Source: a virus
Reading direction: 5' to 3' (one strand)
IMG/VR virus record: IMGVR_UViG_3300028025_000996
Location: 1-37,156 of that record
DNA length: 37,156 bases
Positions 1-7,982 of the stretch are shown piece by piece. A program made the translations under genes and the position numbers. The notes beneath the pieces were generated by a model. That model made no database searches and was not told the origin of the DNA. It saw only the letters and a list, made by a program, of their open reading frames with translations. The first letter of the stretch is position 1. Each line of letters opens with the position of its first letter.

Positions 1-144
1 GATCTTCTGATAAACGTCGATGCTGATTTCCTGCTTGGCCGTCCAGCCATGAGCGTGCTGGAGAATAGCTAACGCTGCCTTGGCGTCGCCGTTACGGGCT
101 GCGTCACGCAAGAACGCAGACGCTTCGCGTTCACTGTCAGCGCG
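1..144 (-). pseudogene. Fragment resembling a terminase small subunit, inverted relative to terL
   Basis: On the minus strand 48 codons stay open from a TGA at 145-147 to the window edge. The peptide contains FLRDAARNGDAKAAL and HGWTAKQEISIDVYQKI, which looks like the helical part of phage small terminases or their DNA-binding relatives. There is no ATG: the frame begins straight after a stop, so the amino end is missing or the sequence flips near 145-150. A small terminase would normally lie just upstream of terL on the same strand, so the opposite orientation is odd. It could be a real inverted remnant, the end of another leftward gene, or a chimeric contig end. The family assignment is by eye only. 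Confidence 0.4.
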
Positions 145-201
145 TCATTGACGGGCTGATCACTGAGCAGTCTCCTACATTATTACCAACCAAAGCGACG
201 C

Positions 202-1740
202 ATGGCACAACTGCCGATATATGATTCAGAAGGTGAGCAACTACTAATGGCGCAACTCTGGGCGCCGCAAGTTGCGGATGATCCAGAAGCGTTTGTGTTG
301 TTCGCCTTTCCTTGGGGCAAACCCAACACGCCCTTAGCTCACTTCAAAGGCCCTCGCACTTGGCAACGGCAAACGCTGCGCTCAATCGCCAATCACATCA
401 AAGAAAACCGAGGCCAGTTAGACATGGAAGCACTGCGTCTGGCGATTGCGTCTGGTCGTGGTATCGGCAAATCCGCTTTGGTTAGTTGGCTAATCCTGTG
501 GATGTTGACAACCCGCATCGGGTCGTCAGTCATTGTGTCGGCCAACAGTGAAGCGCAGCTTAGATCAGTCACTTGGGGTGAGTTGACCAAATGGCAGGCG
601 ATGATTATTAATAATCACTGGTGGGAAATATCGGCGACTAAGTTGGTTCCAGCCAAGTGGATCACGGAGTTGGTTGAGCGGGACTTGAAGAAGGGTACGC
701 GTTACTGGGCGGCGGAAGGTAAACTCTGGTCGGAAGAAAATCCAGACAGTTACGCCGGTGTGCACAACCACGACGGGATGATGTTGATCTTTGATGAGGC
801 GTCCGGTATTCCAGACCCGATCTGGTCGGTTGGTGCGGGCTTTTTTACCGAACCGATTTTAGATAGATATTGGTTTGCGTTCTCCAACCCGCGTCGAAAC
901 CAAGGGTACTTTTATGAGTGTTTCCACGCCAAACGTAACTTTTGGAATACGCGCAATATTGACTCACGCACAGTAGAAGATACGGACAAACAGGTATATG
1001 AGCAGATCATTGCGGAATATGGCGAGGATTCGCCACAGGCTAGGGTTGAGGTCTACGGTGAATTCCCAACGGCTGGCGAAGATCAGTTTATTGGTGCACG
1101 TCTTGTCGACGATGCCGGCAGTCGGGAGAAATACAAGGATGCGACGGCGCCAATTATTCTCGGCGTTGACCCAGCTCGAGGCGGCGCGGACTCGACCGTA
1201 ATAGTCGTCAGGCAAGGTCGAGACTTGGTGGCAATCAAACGCTTTCACGGCGAAGACACAATGACAACCGTCGGTCGAGTGATTGATGCGATTGAAGAGT
1301 ACCGGCCAGCACTGACAGTGATCGACGAAGGTGGTCTAGGCTACGGGATACTTGACAGATTAAAAGAACAGCGATACAAAGTGCGTGGGGTTAACTTTGG
1401 TTGGAAATCAAGCAAGCCTGTCATGTGGGGAAACAAGCGCGCAGAGATGTGGGGTGCGATGCGGGATTGGTTGAAGACTGCCAGTATACCGAACGATCGA
1501 CAGCTAAAAGCTGATTTGACTGGACCGATGAAAAAGCCGGACTCGTCAGGGACGATTTATTTAGAAGGCAAGAAGGAAATGAAGTCACGCGGTTTAGCCT
1601 CACCAGATGCGGCGGATGCATTAGCAGTGACCTTTGCGTTTCCTGTAGCACACAGAGAATCTAGTTATGATCGCGGCGCCAGAAATGCACCGCGTTCATA
1701 TCAACAGCAAACAGCCTCGACCGGCTGGATGGGGAGCTAA
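202..1740 (+). CDS. terL: Terminase large subunit (packaging ATPase and nuclease)
   Basis: This 512-residue protein is the DNA-packaging motor that docks on the portal and cuts concatemers. The amino half carries a Walker A-like SGRGIGKS at residues 84-91, a Walker B MMLIFDEAS at 193-201 with D198 and E199, and a coupling motif SNP at 228-230. The carboxy half is an RNase H-like nuclease with acidic residues at D323 (GVDPA), D375 (VIDEGG) and D469/D472 (SPDAADAL). The length is normal for the family. The ATG at 202 has only a weak upstream ribosome site. The gene lies directly before the small basic genes and the portal, the usual packaging order. Confidence 0.95.
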   Translation: MAQLPIYDSEGEQLLMAQLWAPQVADDPEAFVLFAFPWGKPNTPLAHFKGPRTWQRQTLRSIANHIKENRGQLDMEALRLAIASGRGIGKSALVSWLILWMLTTRIGSSVIVSANSEAQLRSVTWGELTKWQAMIINNHWWEISATKLVPAKWITELVERDLKKGTRYWAAEGKLWSEENPDSYAGVHNHDGMMLIFDEASGIPDPIWSVGAGFFTEPILDRYWFAFSNPRRNQGYFYECFHAKRNFWNTRNIDSRTVEDTDKQVYEQIIAEYGEDSPQARVEVYGEFPTAGEDQFIGARLVDDAGSREKYKDATAPIILGVDPARGGADSTVIVVRQGRDLVAIKRFHGEDTMTTVGRVIDAIEEYRPALTVIDEGGLGYGILDRLKEQRYKVRGVNFGWKSSKPVMWGNKRAEMWGAMRDWLKTASIPNDRQLKADLTGPMKKPDSSGTIYLEGKKEMKSRGLASPDAADALAVTFAFPVAHRESSYDRGARNAPRSYQQQTASTGWMGS

Positions 1741-1741
1741 G

Positions 1742-2005
1742 ATGGCGACAAAAAAAGGTGTGTCGTTAAGCGTAGGTAGAGGCGAGAAGTTGCCGGTGTC
1801 TAAAGGTGCGGGGCTAACCGCCAAAGGACGTGAGAAGTATAACGCCGCAACAGGGTCTAACTTGAAAGCGCCTGCGCCAAGCCCTAAGACTAAAGCAGAC
1901 GAAGGCAGAAAGAAATCATTCTGCGCCCGTATGGAAGGCGTGGTGAAAAACGCTAAAGGCGATGCAACCCGCGCCAAGGCATCTTTGAAAAGGTGGAAAT
2001 GCTAA
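1742..2005 (+). CDS. Small basic cysteine-containing phage protein (87 aa)
   Basis: The start at 1742 lies one base after the terL stop. An in-frame upstream extension from 1667 would run inside terL and is unlikely. The product is rich in Lys, Gly and Ala, with a conserved-looking core GVSLSVGRGEKLP near the start, GLTAKGREKYNAATGSNLKAP in the middle, and KSFCARM plus a terminal KRWKC. I recognise this as a small protein often found beside terminase and portal genes in environmental phages; its function is unknown. The charge suggests nucleic-acid or capsid-interior contact, which is inference. Confidence 0.8.
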   Translation: MATKKGVSLSVGRGEKLPVSKGAGLTAKGREKYNAATGSNLKAPAPSPKTKADEGRKKSFCARMEGVVKNAKGDATRAKASLKRWKC

Positions 2006-2154
2006 TGAAAAACGGTCTTTACGCAAACATTCATGCTAAACGCGAACGCATCAAAGCAGGCTCTAACGAGAAGATGAGAAAGCCAGGCACACCAGGCGCG
2101 CCGACCAAGAAGGATTTTAAAGAGTCTGCTAAGACTGCTAAGAAAGGTAAATAA
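2005..2154 (+). CDS. Small basic protein (49 aa)
   Basis: The ATG at 2005 overlaps the preceding TAA (TAATG); an in-frame ATG at 1999 would add two residues. The product begins MKNGLYANIHAKRERIKAGS and contains KMRKPGTPGAPT and a Lys-rich tail. This short LYANIHAKRERI type is common between terminase and portal genes in environmental phages. No function is known. It is part of a chain of three tiny basic genes joined by stop-start overlaps, so translation is probably coupled from its neighbours. Confidence 0.78.
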   Translation: MKNGLYANIHAKRERIKAGSNEKMRKPGTPGAPTKKDFKESAKTAKKGK

Positions 2155-2300
2155 TGCCGCTAATTAAATCAAAATCTGAAAAAGCATTTCGTGAAAATGT
2201 CAAGGCTGAGGTAAAATCGGGCAAACCGGTTAAACAAGCGGTGGCAATAGCCTACGCAACCAAACGCGCGGCATCAAAACCTGCAAAAGGCAAAAAGTAA
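2154..2300 (+). CDS. Small basic protein (48 aa)
   Basis: The ATG at 2154 again overlaps the preceding stop (TAATG), and this gene's own TAA overlaps the portal ATG at 2300. The product reads MPLIKSKSEKAFRENVKAEV, then GKPVKQAVAIAYATKRAA and a Lys-rich end. The KQAVAIAY segment is a recurring feature of tiny phage proteins located before the portal. Function unknown. The stop-start chain from 2005 to 2300 suggests one translational unit feeding into the portal gene. Confidence 0.78.
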   Translation: MPLIKSKSEKAFRENVKAEVKSGKPVKQAVAIAYATKRAASKPAKGKK

Positions 2301-4543
2301 TGGACTATACTGGCATCAATACGGCGGCAAAAGTTGCGAATGTGGGTGGTAATCCACAGCCGACTGATGTCAGCAAAAGCGAGTCAGACGTATTAGCGAC
2401 GATGCGTAACCGCCTGCAAATGGCGATCTCTGCACTGTCTGACAGCCGCTCCGATGAATTAGACGATTTAAAATTTTACGCAGGCTCACCAGATAATCGC
2501 TGGCAGTGGCCATCAGATGTATTAGCTACCCGTGGTGCAGTGCAAGGTCAAACGATTAATGCACGCCCATGTTTGACAATCAATAAACTGCCTCAGCATG
2601 TCCGACAAGTCACCAACGACCAAAGACAAAACCGTCCGAGCGGCAAAGTTATTCCTGCCGACGACAATGCAGACCCAGAAGTCGCAGAAATATATAACGG
2701 CATGGTTCGCCACATCGAGTACATATCTGATGCCGACGTCGCCTACGACACCGCCTGCGAAAACCAAGTAAGTTACGGCGAAGGCTACATCCGTATCATT
2801 ACGGAATACTGTGACGACAACTCGTTTGATCAAGACATCAAGATCATGCGTGTACGTAATTCCTTCTCTGTATACATGGACCCAACCATCCAAGACCCAT
2901 GCGGCTCGGATGCAAAATGGTGTTTTGTAACTGAAGACATATTGCGCGCAGACTATGAGCGCATGTTCCCAGACGGCACACCGATCTCTAGCTTGCAGTC
3001 ATTAGGCGTGGGCGATCAAAGCATTAATGTTTGGATTAATGAAGACACAGTTCGTATTGCTGAGTATTACTACGTCGAATACGACAAGGCAACATTACAT
3101 TTATACCCTGGCAACATCACAGCGTTTGAAGGCTCACCGGAAGCTAAGCAGCTAAAGGAAATGGGCGTAAAACCCTTGCGTACTCGTGAAGTAGATGCGC
3201 AACGTGTGAAGTGGTGCAAGACAAACGGGTATGAAATGTTAGAGCAACGCGACTGGGTGGGTAAATTTATCCCTGTTGTACGCGTAGTTGGTAACGAATT
3301 CCAAGTTGACGGTCGTATTTACATCTCTGGATTGGTCAGAAATGCCAAAGATGCCCAAAGAATGTACAACTATTGGGTGTCGCAAGAGGCAGAAATGCTT
3401 GCATTGGCGCCAAAAGCGCCATTTATTGGCTACGGTGGCCAGTTTGAAGGCTACGAAATGCAGTGGAAGACTGCAAACACGCAGAATTGGCCTTATTTAG
3501 AGGTAAATCCTGATGTAACTGACGGAAATGGTGCAGTGCTTCCATTACCGCAGCGCGCAGCGCCCCCACTGCCACAAACTGGTCTGATTCAGGCCAAGAT
3601 GGGGGCATCGGATGATATTAAATCGACGACTGGTCAATATGATACTAGCTTGGGTCAAACATCTAATGAGCGTTCCGGCAAAGCTATCATGGCAAGAGAG
3701 CGTCAGTCTGATACTGGCACTTATCATTACGTGGACAATCTGGCACGCGCTATTCGTCACGTCACACGTCAGTTAGTTGACATCATTCCAAAGATTTACG
3801 ACACACAACGCGTCGCTCGTATTATTGGCATGGACGGTGAGACAGATATGGTCAAAATTGACCCGACTCAGCCAGAACCAGTTAAGAAAATTGTTGATAA
3901 CCAAGGCATCGAGATCGACAAGATTTACAACCCATCGGTTGGTAAGTACGACGTTGTTGTGACTACGGGTCCGAGCTACATGACCAAGCGTCAGGAAGCA
4001 CTGGATGCAATGGGCATGATTCTGCAAAGCAACCCACAGTTGTGGTCAGTTGCTGGCGACTTGTTTATCAAGAACATGGATTGGCCAGGCGCGCAGGAAA
4101 TGGCTAAGCGTTTTGCTAAAATCATTGATCCTAAGATTATGGCTGACTCTGACGAATCGCCAGAGATGCAGCAAGCTAAGCAACAGATGGAAGCAATGGC
4201 TCAAGAGTTGAACCAGTTGCATGAAATGATGCAAAATGTCGGCAAATCGATTGAAGTTCAGGACATGGAACGTAAAGAATTTGAAGCTCAAATCAAGGCG
4301 TTTGATGCAGAAACTAAGCGTATTTCTGCGGTTCAAGCGGGCATGACTGAGCAGCAAATTCAAGATATTGCAATGGGTGTGGTTGCTGCTGCAATGGAAT
4401 CAAACAATTTGATGGCTGAAATGCCAAGTCGTGAAGAAAATATGTCAATGGAGATGGGCGAACAGATGATGCAGCCCCCGCCAGAGCAGATGATGCCTGA
4501 AGAGCAGATGATGCCACCACCAGAACAAGGAATGCCACAATGA
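2300..4543 (+). CDS. Portal protein, P22 type
   Basis: This 747-residue protein should form the dodecameric portal ring at one capsid vertex, through which DNA is pumped and to which the tail attaches. The length and the internal sequence around LTINKLPQHVRQVTNDQRQN (roughly residues 95-115), the Asn/Asp-rich core and the segment DTSLGQTSNERSGKAIMARE (around 450) fit the P22-like portal family. The carboxy end (about 620-747) is helical and then extremely rich in Met, Gln, Glu and Pro, a low-complexity tail probably facing the capsid interior. It begins in a TAATG overlap and overlaps the next gene by four bases (ATGA). Confidence 0.93.
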   Translation: MDYTGINTAAKVANVGGNPQPTDVSKSESDVLATMRNRLQMAISALSDSRSDELDDLKFYAGSPDNRWQWPSDVLATRGAVQGQTINARPCLTINKLPQHVRQVTNDQRQNRPSGKVIPADDNADPEVAEIYNGMVRHIEYISDADVAYDTACENQVSYGEGYIRIITEYCDDNSFDQDIKIMRVRNSFSVYMDPTIQDPCGSDAKWCFVTEDILRADYERMFPDGTPISSLQSLGVGDQSINVWINEDTVRIAEYYYVEYDKATLHLYPGNITAFEGSPEAKQLKEMGVKPLRTREVDAQRVKWCKTNGYEMLEQRDWVGKFIPVVRVVGNEFQVDGRIYISGLVRNAKDAQRMYNYWVSQEAEMLALAPKAPFIGYGGQFEGYEMQWKTANTQNWPYLEVNPDVTDGNGAVLPLPQRAAPPLPQTGLIQAKMGASDDIKSTTGQYDTSLGQTSNERSGKAIMARERQSDTGTYHYVDNLARAIRHVTRQLVDIIPKIYDTQRVARIIGMDGETDMVKIDPTQPEPVKKIVDNQGIEIDKIYNPSVGKYDVVVTTGPSYMTKRQEALDAMGMILQSNPQLWSVAGDLFIKNMDWPGAQEMAKRFAKIIDPKIMADSDESPEMQQAKQQMEAMAQELNQLHEMMQNVGKSIEVQDMERKEFEAQIKAFDAETKRISAVQAGMTEQQIQDIAMGVVAAAMESNNLMAEMPSREENMSMEMGEQMMQPPPEQMMPEEQMMPPPEQGMPQ

Positions 4544-4902
4544 AGCCAGCAGATTTTATAGGAATGTTCTTTTTAGCTAGGGACGTTGCACACAGCGTGC
4601 ATTTGAACACGCGCAGCTTTTCAAAGCACATGGCTTTAAACACGTTTTATGACGAGATTGTAGATTTTGCGGATAAATTTACCGAGGCGTATCAGGGTAA
4701 ATATGGTTTGGTTGGTCCAATAACTTTGATGTCTGCCAAAAAAACTGGCAATATTATTGAATTTTTAGAAGACCAACTCGAAGAAATCCACAAAGTTCGT
4801 TATGATGTGGTTGAAAAAGAATGCACGGCATTGCACAATATCATCGACGAGATCGAAGGTTTGTATATGTCAACGCTATACAAACTTAAATATTTAGCAT
4901 AG
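4540..4902 (+). CDS. DUF5856-like, possibly Dps/ferritin-like helical protein
   Basis: This 120-residue protein starts in an ATGA overlap with the portal. It is predicted almost entirely helical: FFLARDVAHSVHLNTRSFS, then HMALNTFYDEIVDFADKF, then a Gly/Pro break (YGLVGPI) and two more helices. The spacing of His, Glu and Asp in the first two helices recalls the start of Dps/ferritin-like four-helix bundles, and I associate this type with DUF5856 found in several phages. Those are family impressions. A role inside the head near the portal is inference from position only. Confidence 0.62.
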   Translation: MKPADFIGMFFLARDVAHSVHLNTRSFSKHMALNTFYDEIVDFADKFTEAYQGKYGLVGPITLMSAKKTGNIIEFLEDQLEEIHKVRYDVVEKECTALHNIIDEIEGLYMSTLYKLKYLA

Positions 4903-4910
4903 GGCTAATC

Positions 4911-5177
4911 ATGGCAAATTACGCATATATAACGGCTTCGGCCAACATTAAACCAATGGCAGGTAAGCTGAAAGGTATTTTTGTCAGCGCAGCTTCTAGC
5001 ACCCCAACAATTACGGTTTATGATTCAGCCGCAGCAACAACCACTAGAATAATTTTAGGTACCTTTACCCCTGCTGCTGCCACTTCGTATTTGCTGCCTT
5101 TAGATGGCGCATATGCAAAAGATGGCATTTATGTAGTAATCGGTGGTACAGTTACGGCAACAGTTATTTGGGAATAA
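4911..5177 (+). CDS. Small beta-rich head-region protein (88 aa)
   Basis: A short protein rich in Ala, Thr, Ser and Ile, with alternating hydrophobic residues typical of a small beta-sandwich (for example KLKGIFVSAASSTPTITVYD and a terminal GTVTATVIWE). There are no signal peptide, membrane segment or cysteines. It lies between portal and scaffold genes, so a minor head or decoration role is plausible. It resembles in composition the two small proteins after the coat gene (7277-7950), perhaps similar folds. No specific family recognised. The Shine-Dalgarno is weak (GGGCTAATC before the ATG). Confidence 0.65.
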   Translation: MANYAYITASANIKPMAGKLKGIFVSAASSTPTITVYDSAAATTTRIILGTFTPAAATSYLLPLDGAYAKDGIYVVIGGTVTATVIWE

Positions 5178-5182
5178 CCTTA

Positions 5183-5215
5183 TCGGTGAGGTTCACCGAG
5201 GATTCTTTAGGAATC
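5183..5215 (+). promoter_or_regulatory. Two adjacent hairpins; the second covers the scaffold ribosome-binding site
   Basis: The first hairpin pairs TCGGTGA (5183-5189) with TCACCGA (5193-5199) around a three-base loop. Immediately after it, GATTC (5201-5205) can pair with GAATC (5211-5215), placing the Shine-Dalgarno TAGGAA (5208-5213) in the loop and 3' arm, just before the scaffold ATG at 5220. There is no U-tract, so these are not ordinary terminators. A translational control element for the scaffold gene is the natural inference. Confidence 0.5.
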
Positions 5216-5219
5216 AAAG

Positions 5220-5990
5220 ATGTCAGATGAGATTCAAAACGAAGTAGCGGCAGAACCCGCGTCGGAACAGGTAGCAACGGCTGCCCCTGAAACCGAAATA
5301 ATTGCGCCGGAAACCGAACAACCTAACGAACAGCAATCTAAAACCTTCACACAAGAAGAGTTAGATGCAATCGTTGGAAAACGGCTTGCAAGAGAGCAAC
5401 GCAAGTGGGAAAGAGAACAGTCGCGCAAAGCACCGCCGGTGTCTGAACTTCCGCCTGTCGATCAATTCGAATCTGTTGACGCATATGCTGAAGCATTGGC
5501 TGAGCGTAAAGCAGAAGAATTATTGGCAAAACGTGAAGCTGAAAGACAGCGAATGGACTTGGTAGAGGCTTACCACGATCGTGAAGAAGACGCTAGGTCA
5601 AAGTATGAAGACTTCGAACAAGTTGCATACAACCCTAAGCTTCCAATTACGGCTGTGATGGCGGAAACAATCCAGATGTCGGATGTTGGACCAGACCTAG
5701 CTTATTACTTAGGGTCAAATCCACGCGAAGCTGATCGTATTTCTAAGCTAACGCCATACTCGCAGGCTAAAGAGATTGGTAAATTAGAAGCCAAATTAGC
5801 TTCAGAACCAGTCTTAAAGAAAACAACTAGCGCACCACCGCCTATTGCGCCTATATCAGGTCGCGGCACTGGAGCGCCGTCTTATGACACAACTGATCCT
5901 CGCTCTACAAAGAGTATGAGTACATCAGAGTGGATTGAAGCGGAGCGTCAGCGTCAAATTAGGAAGTGGGAAGCTCAACGCAAACATTAA
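5220..5990 (+). CDS. Scaffolding protein
   Basis: A 256-residue, highly charged protein rich in Glu, Gln, Ala, Arg and Lys, lying directly before the coat gene as scaffold genes do. The first 40 residues are acidic and disordered, followed by FTQEELDAIVGKRLAREQ (about residues 43-60), a motif I recognise from many phage scaffold or head-assembly proteins, then long charged helices and a basic carboxy end (EAERQRQIRKWEAQRKH) that could bind coat, as the basic tail of P22 scaffold does. The start is set by TAGGAA at 5208-5213. It would guide procapsid assembly and then leave. Confidence 0.85.
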   Translation: MSDEIQNEVAAEPASEQVATAAPETEIIAPETEQPNEQQSKTFTQEELDAIVGKRLAREQRKWEREQSRKAPPVSELPPVDQFESVDAYAEALAERKAEELLAKREAERQRMDLVEAYHDREEDARSKYEDFEQVAYNPKLPITAVMAETIQMSDVGPDLAYYLGSNPREADRISKLTPYSQAKEIGKLEAKLASEPVLKKTTSAPPPIAPISGRGTGAPSYDTTDPRSTKSMSTSEWIEAERQRQIRKWEAQRKH

Positions 5991-6010
5991 CTTCTTTTTT
6001 AGGAACTATC

Positions 6011-7225
6011 ATGGCAAATTCGATTCTAACCATCGACATGATTACCAGAAAAGCTCTCGAAATCCTCGAGAACAACTTGGTACTCACCCGTAACGTAAAC
6101 CGTCAATATGACGACTCTTTCGCTGTTGAAGGCGCAAAAATTGGTTCTACACTGCGTATTCGTTTACCGGATCGTGCTTTAGTAACCGACGGCGCTGCCC
6201 TGCAAACTCAGGACGACAACGAACAATTCACAACTCTGACCGTAGCTAATCAAAAGCACATCGGTATTAACTTCACTTCTGCTGAATTGACCATGCAGTT
6301 AGATGACTTTGCAGAGCGTGTATTGAAACCACGTATCTCCCAGTTGGCTTCTTCTATCGACGCTGACGTAGCTAATGCATACAAGAACATCTATGCATCA
6401 GTTGGTACACCAGGCACAACACCTTCAACTTCTTTAGTTCTGTTGCAAGCGCAACAAAAGCTAAACGAAGCAGCAGCCGTAATGTCACCACGTTACGCAA
6501 CTGTTAACCCAGCAGCTAACGCTGGTCTGGTTGAAGGCATGAAAGGTCTGTTTAACCCAACAGATACAATCAGCAAGCAATTCAAGAACGGCATGATGGG
6601 CACTGGCGTATTGGGCTTCGACGAAGTCAATATGTCTCAGTCAATCAAGCAACACACCACTGGTACACGTTCAACTGCCGACACCATTTTGGTAAACGGC
6701 GCTGTTACTACCCAAGGTCAAACAACCATCAACCTCGATGGCGGCACTGGTGCAGCTACAATCGCAGTTGGCGACGTATTTACTATCGCTGGTGTATTTG
6801 CCGTTAACCCACAAACTCGTGAGTCAACAGGCGCATTGCAACAGTTTGTTGTAACTTCTACTGCTACGGCTTCTAGCGGTGCTTGGACAAACGTAGCTAT
6901 TTCCCCAGCTATGTACACTGCTGATCAAGCTTTGGCAACCATCAGCTCCTTCCCAGCCGACAATGCAGCAGTTACCTTTATTGGTGCAGCTTCAACCCAG
7001 TACGCACAGAACTTGGTCTATCACAAAGATGCGATCACGTTTGCTACCGCTGACTTGTTAATGCCACAAGGTGTGGACATGGCTTCTCGCCAAGTTCATA
7101 ACGGCGTGTCGATGCGTATTGTTCGTCAATACGATATCAACAACGATCGTATGCCTTGCCGTATTGACGTTCTATACGGTTACAGCACAATTCGTCCACA
7201 AATGGGCGTCCGTCTCTGGGGCTAA
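6011..7225 (+). CDS. Major capsid (coat) protein, P22 gp5 type
   Basis: This 404-residue protein starts at 6011 behind TAGGAACTATC. An upstream in-frame extension from 5966 overlaps the scaffold gene and has no ribosome site. It reads as a P22-like coat: amino segment with LTIDMITRKALEILENNL, then GSTLRIRLPDRAL and FTTLTVANQKHIGINFTSAE, a central Thr/Ala/Gly-rich inserted region at about residues 220-330, and the carboxy part VDMASRQVHNGVSMRIVRQY with RIDVLYGYSTIRPQMGVRLWG. It forms the HK97-fold shell and is followed at once by a strong terminator, as expected for a highly expressed gene. Confidence 0.95.
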   Translation: MANSILTIDMITRKALEILENNLVLTRNVNRQYDDSFAVEGAKIGSTLRIRLPDRALVTDGAALQTQDDNEQFTTLTVANQKHIGINFTSAELTMQLDDFAERVLKPRISQLASSIDADVANAYKNIYASVGTPGTTPSTSLVLLQAQQKLNEAAAVMSPRYATVNPAANAGLVEGMKGLFNPTDTISKQFKNGMMGTGVLGFDEVNMSQSIKQHTTGTRSTADTILVNGAVTTQGQTTINLDGGTGAATIAVGDVFTIAGVFAVNPQTRESTGALQQFVVTSTATASSGAWTNVAISPAMYTADQALATISSFPADNAAVTFIGAASTQYAQNLVYHKDAITFATADLLMPQGVDMASRQVHNGVSMRIVRQYDINNDRMPCRIDVLYGYSTIRPQMGVRLWG

Positions 7226-7232
7226 GCTGAAG

Positions 7233-7253
7233 GAGGGCTTCGGCCCTCTTTTT
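7233..7253 (+). terminator. Rho-independent terminator after the coat gene
   Basis: GAGGGC (7233-7238) pairs with GCCCTC (7243-7248) around a TTCG tetraloop, followed directly by five Ts (7249-7253). It is the first of three near-identical TTCG hairpins in this region. Confidence 0.9.
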
Positions 7254-7276
7254 AAAACTTTTTTAAGGAAAATATC

Positions 7277-7672
7277 ATGGCACTTCCAAATGGTTCAGGC
7301 GGCTATCAAGTAGGCGCTGGCAATTTAAACGAAATTATTATGGGCACCCAAGTAGCTCCTACGGCTAAAACCGCAGCAGCAACTTTAACCCCCGCTGAAT
7401 TAGCAACCGAAATTATTACTTACAATGGTGCAGCAGCAGCTTTGACAGTACCTTTAGGCACTGACATAGAGAATGCTTTTAGCAGCATGAAAGTTAATAG
7501 CTCGTTTGATTTTTCAATCATCAATATCGGTGGCACTAACGCTGCAACAGTAACAGCTAACACTGGCTGTACTATTGTTGGCGTAGCTGCGGTTTCTGCA
7601 AACACATCCGCTACATGGCGTGTTCGTAAAACTGCTGAAAACACTTTTGTTTTCTATCGCGTAGCTGGCTAA
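7277..7672 (+). CDS. Possible capsid decoration protein (131 aa)
   Basis: The start follows a good Shine-Dalgarno (AAGGAAAATATC). The protein is low in charge and rich in Ala, Thr, Gly and Val. It has a short Gly-rich amino end (MALPNGSGGYQVGAGN), a region with LTPAELATEIITYNGAAAAL, and then alternating hydrophobic strands ending NTFVFYRVAG, consistent with a small beta-domain. It lies alone between two TTCG terminators directly after the coat gene, the usual place for decoration or head-fibre proteins. Function is inferred from place and composition only. Confidence 0.7.
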   Translation: MALPNGSGGYQVGAGNLNEIIMGTQVAPTAKTAAATLTPAELATEIITYNGAAAALTVPLGTDIENAFSSMKVNSSFDFSIINIGGTNAATVTANTGCTIVGVAAVSANTSATWRVRKTAENTFVFYRVAG

Positions 7673-7679
7673 ATCTGAT

Positions 7680-7701
7680 GGGGGCTTCGGCCCCCGTTTT
7701 T
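7680..7701 (+). terminator. Second TTCG terminator
   Basis: GGGGGC (7680-7685) and GCCCCC (7690-7695) form a six-pair stem with a TTCG loop, then G and five Ts (7697-7701). It separates the 131-aa and 78-aa genes. Confidence 0.85.
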
Positions 7702-7713
7702 AAAGGAAAAATT

Positions 7714-7950
7714 ATGTCAAATACTAAAGCCATAGGTGTTGCTTTTGCTGATCCGTTGTTTGACGACGTTCAGTTTCAAGCATACACAGTAGCGCAGTTA
7801 CCTGCCGCTTCTGCTGCATTACTTGGCACACGTTCAGTTGTCACAAATTCTAACGCGGCGTTAACCGCAGGCATCGGCGCTGTCGTTGCTGCTGGCGGTT
7901 CAAATGTCGTCCCAGTATTTTGCGACGGTACTAACTGGCGTATTGGCTAA
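7714..7950 (+). CDS. Small head-region protein (78 aa)
   Basis: The start is ATG at 7714 after AAAGGAAAAATT. An earlier in-frame ATG at 7678 would run through the terminator hairpin and is rejected. The sequence is Ala/Val/Thr-rich with YTVAQLPAASAALLGTRSVV near residue 25 and a terminal VPVFCDGTNWRIG. The pattern resembles short beta-domain segments seen in phage fibre or decoration proteins ('TRSVVTNSN...VVPVFCDGTNWRIG'). Placement between two hairpins suggests an independently transcribed or attenuated virion component. Function unproven. Confidence 0.7.
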   Translation: MSNTKAIGVAFADPLFDDVQFQAYTVAQLPAASAALLGTRSVVTNSNAALTAGIGAVVAAGGSNVVPVFCDGTNWRIG

Positions 7951-7957
7951 AAATATT

Positions 7958-7973
7958 GGGGGCTTCGGCCCCC
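7958..7973. other. Third TTCG hairpin, without a plus-strand T-tract
   Basis: GGGGGC (7958-7963) pairs with GCCCCC (7968-7973) around TTCG, the same stem as at 7680-7695. Downstream on the plus strand is ATCTAAA, so it is a poor plus-strand terminator. On the minus strand it is followed by an AT-rich stretch containing five Ts (7950-7954 region). It may act in RNA processing, 3'-end protection or minus-strand termination. Confidence 0.6.
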
Positions 7974-7982
7974 ATCTAAACT

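Noticed and set aside
5966-6010. Coat protein starting at 5966
   Set aside because: The extension overlaps the scaffold gene and the AGGAACTATC leader lies directly before 6011.
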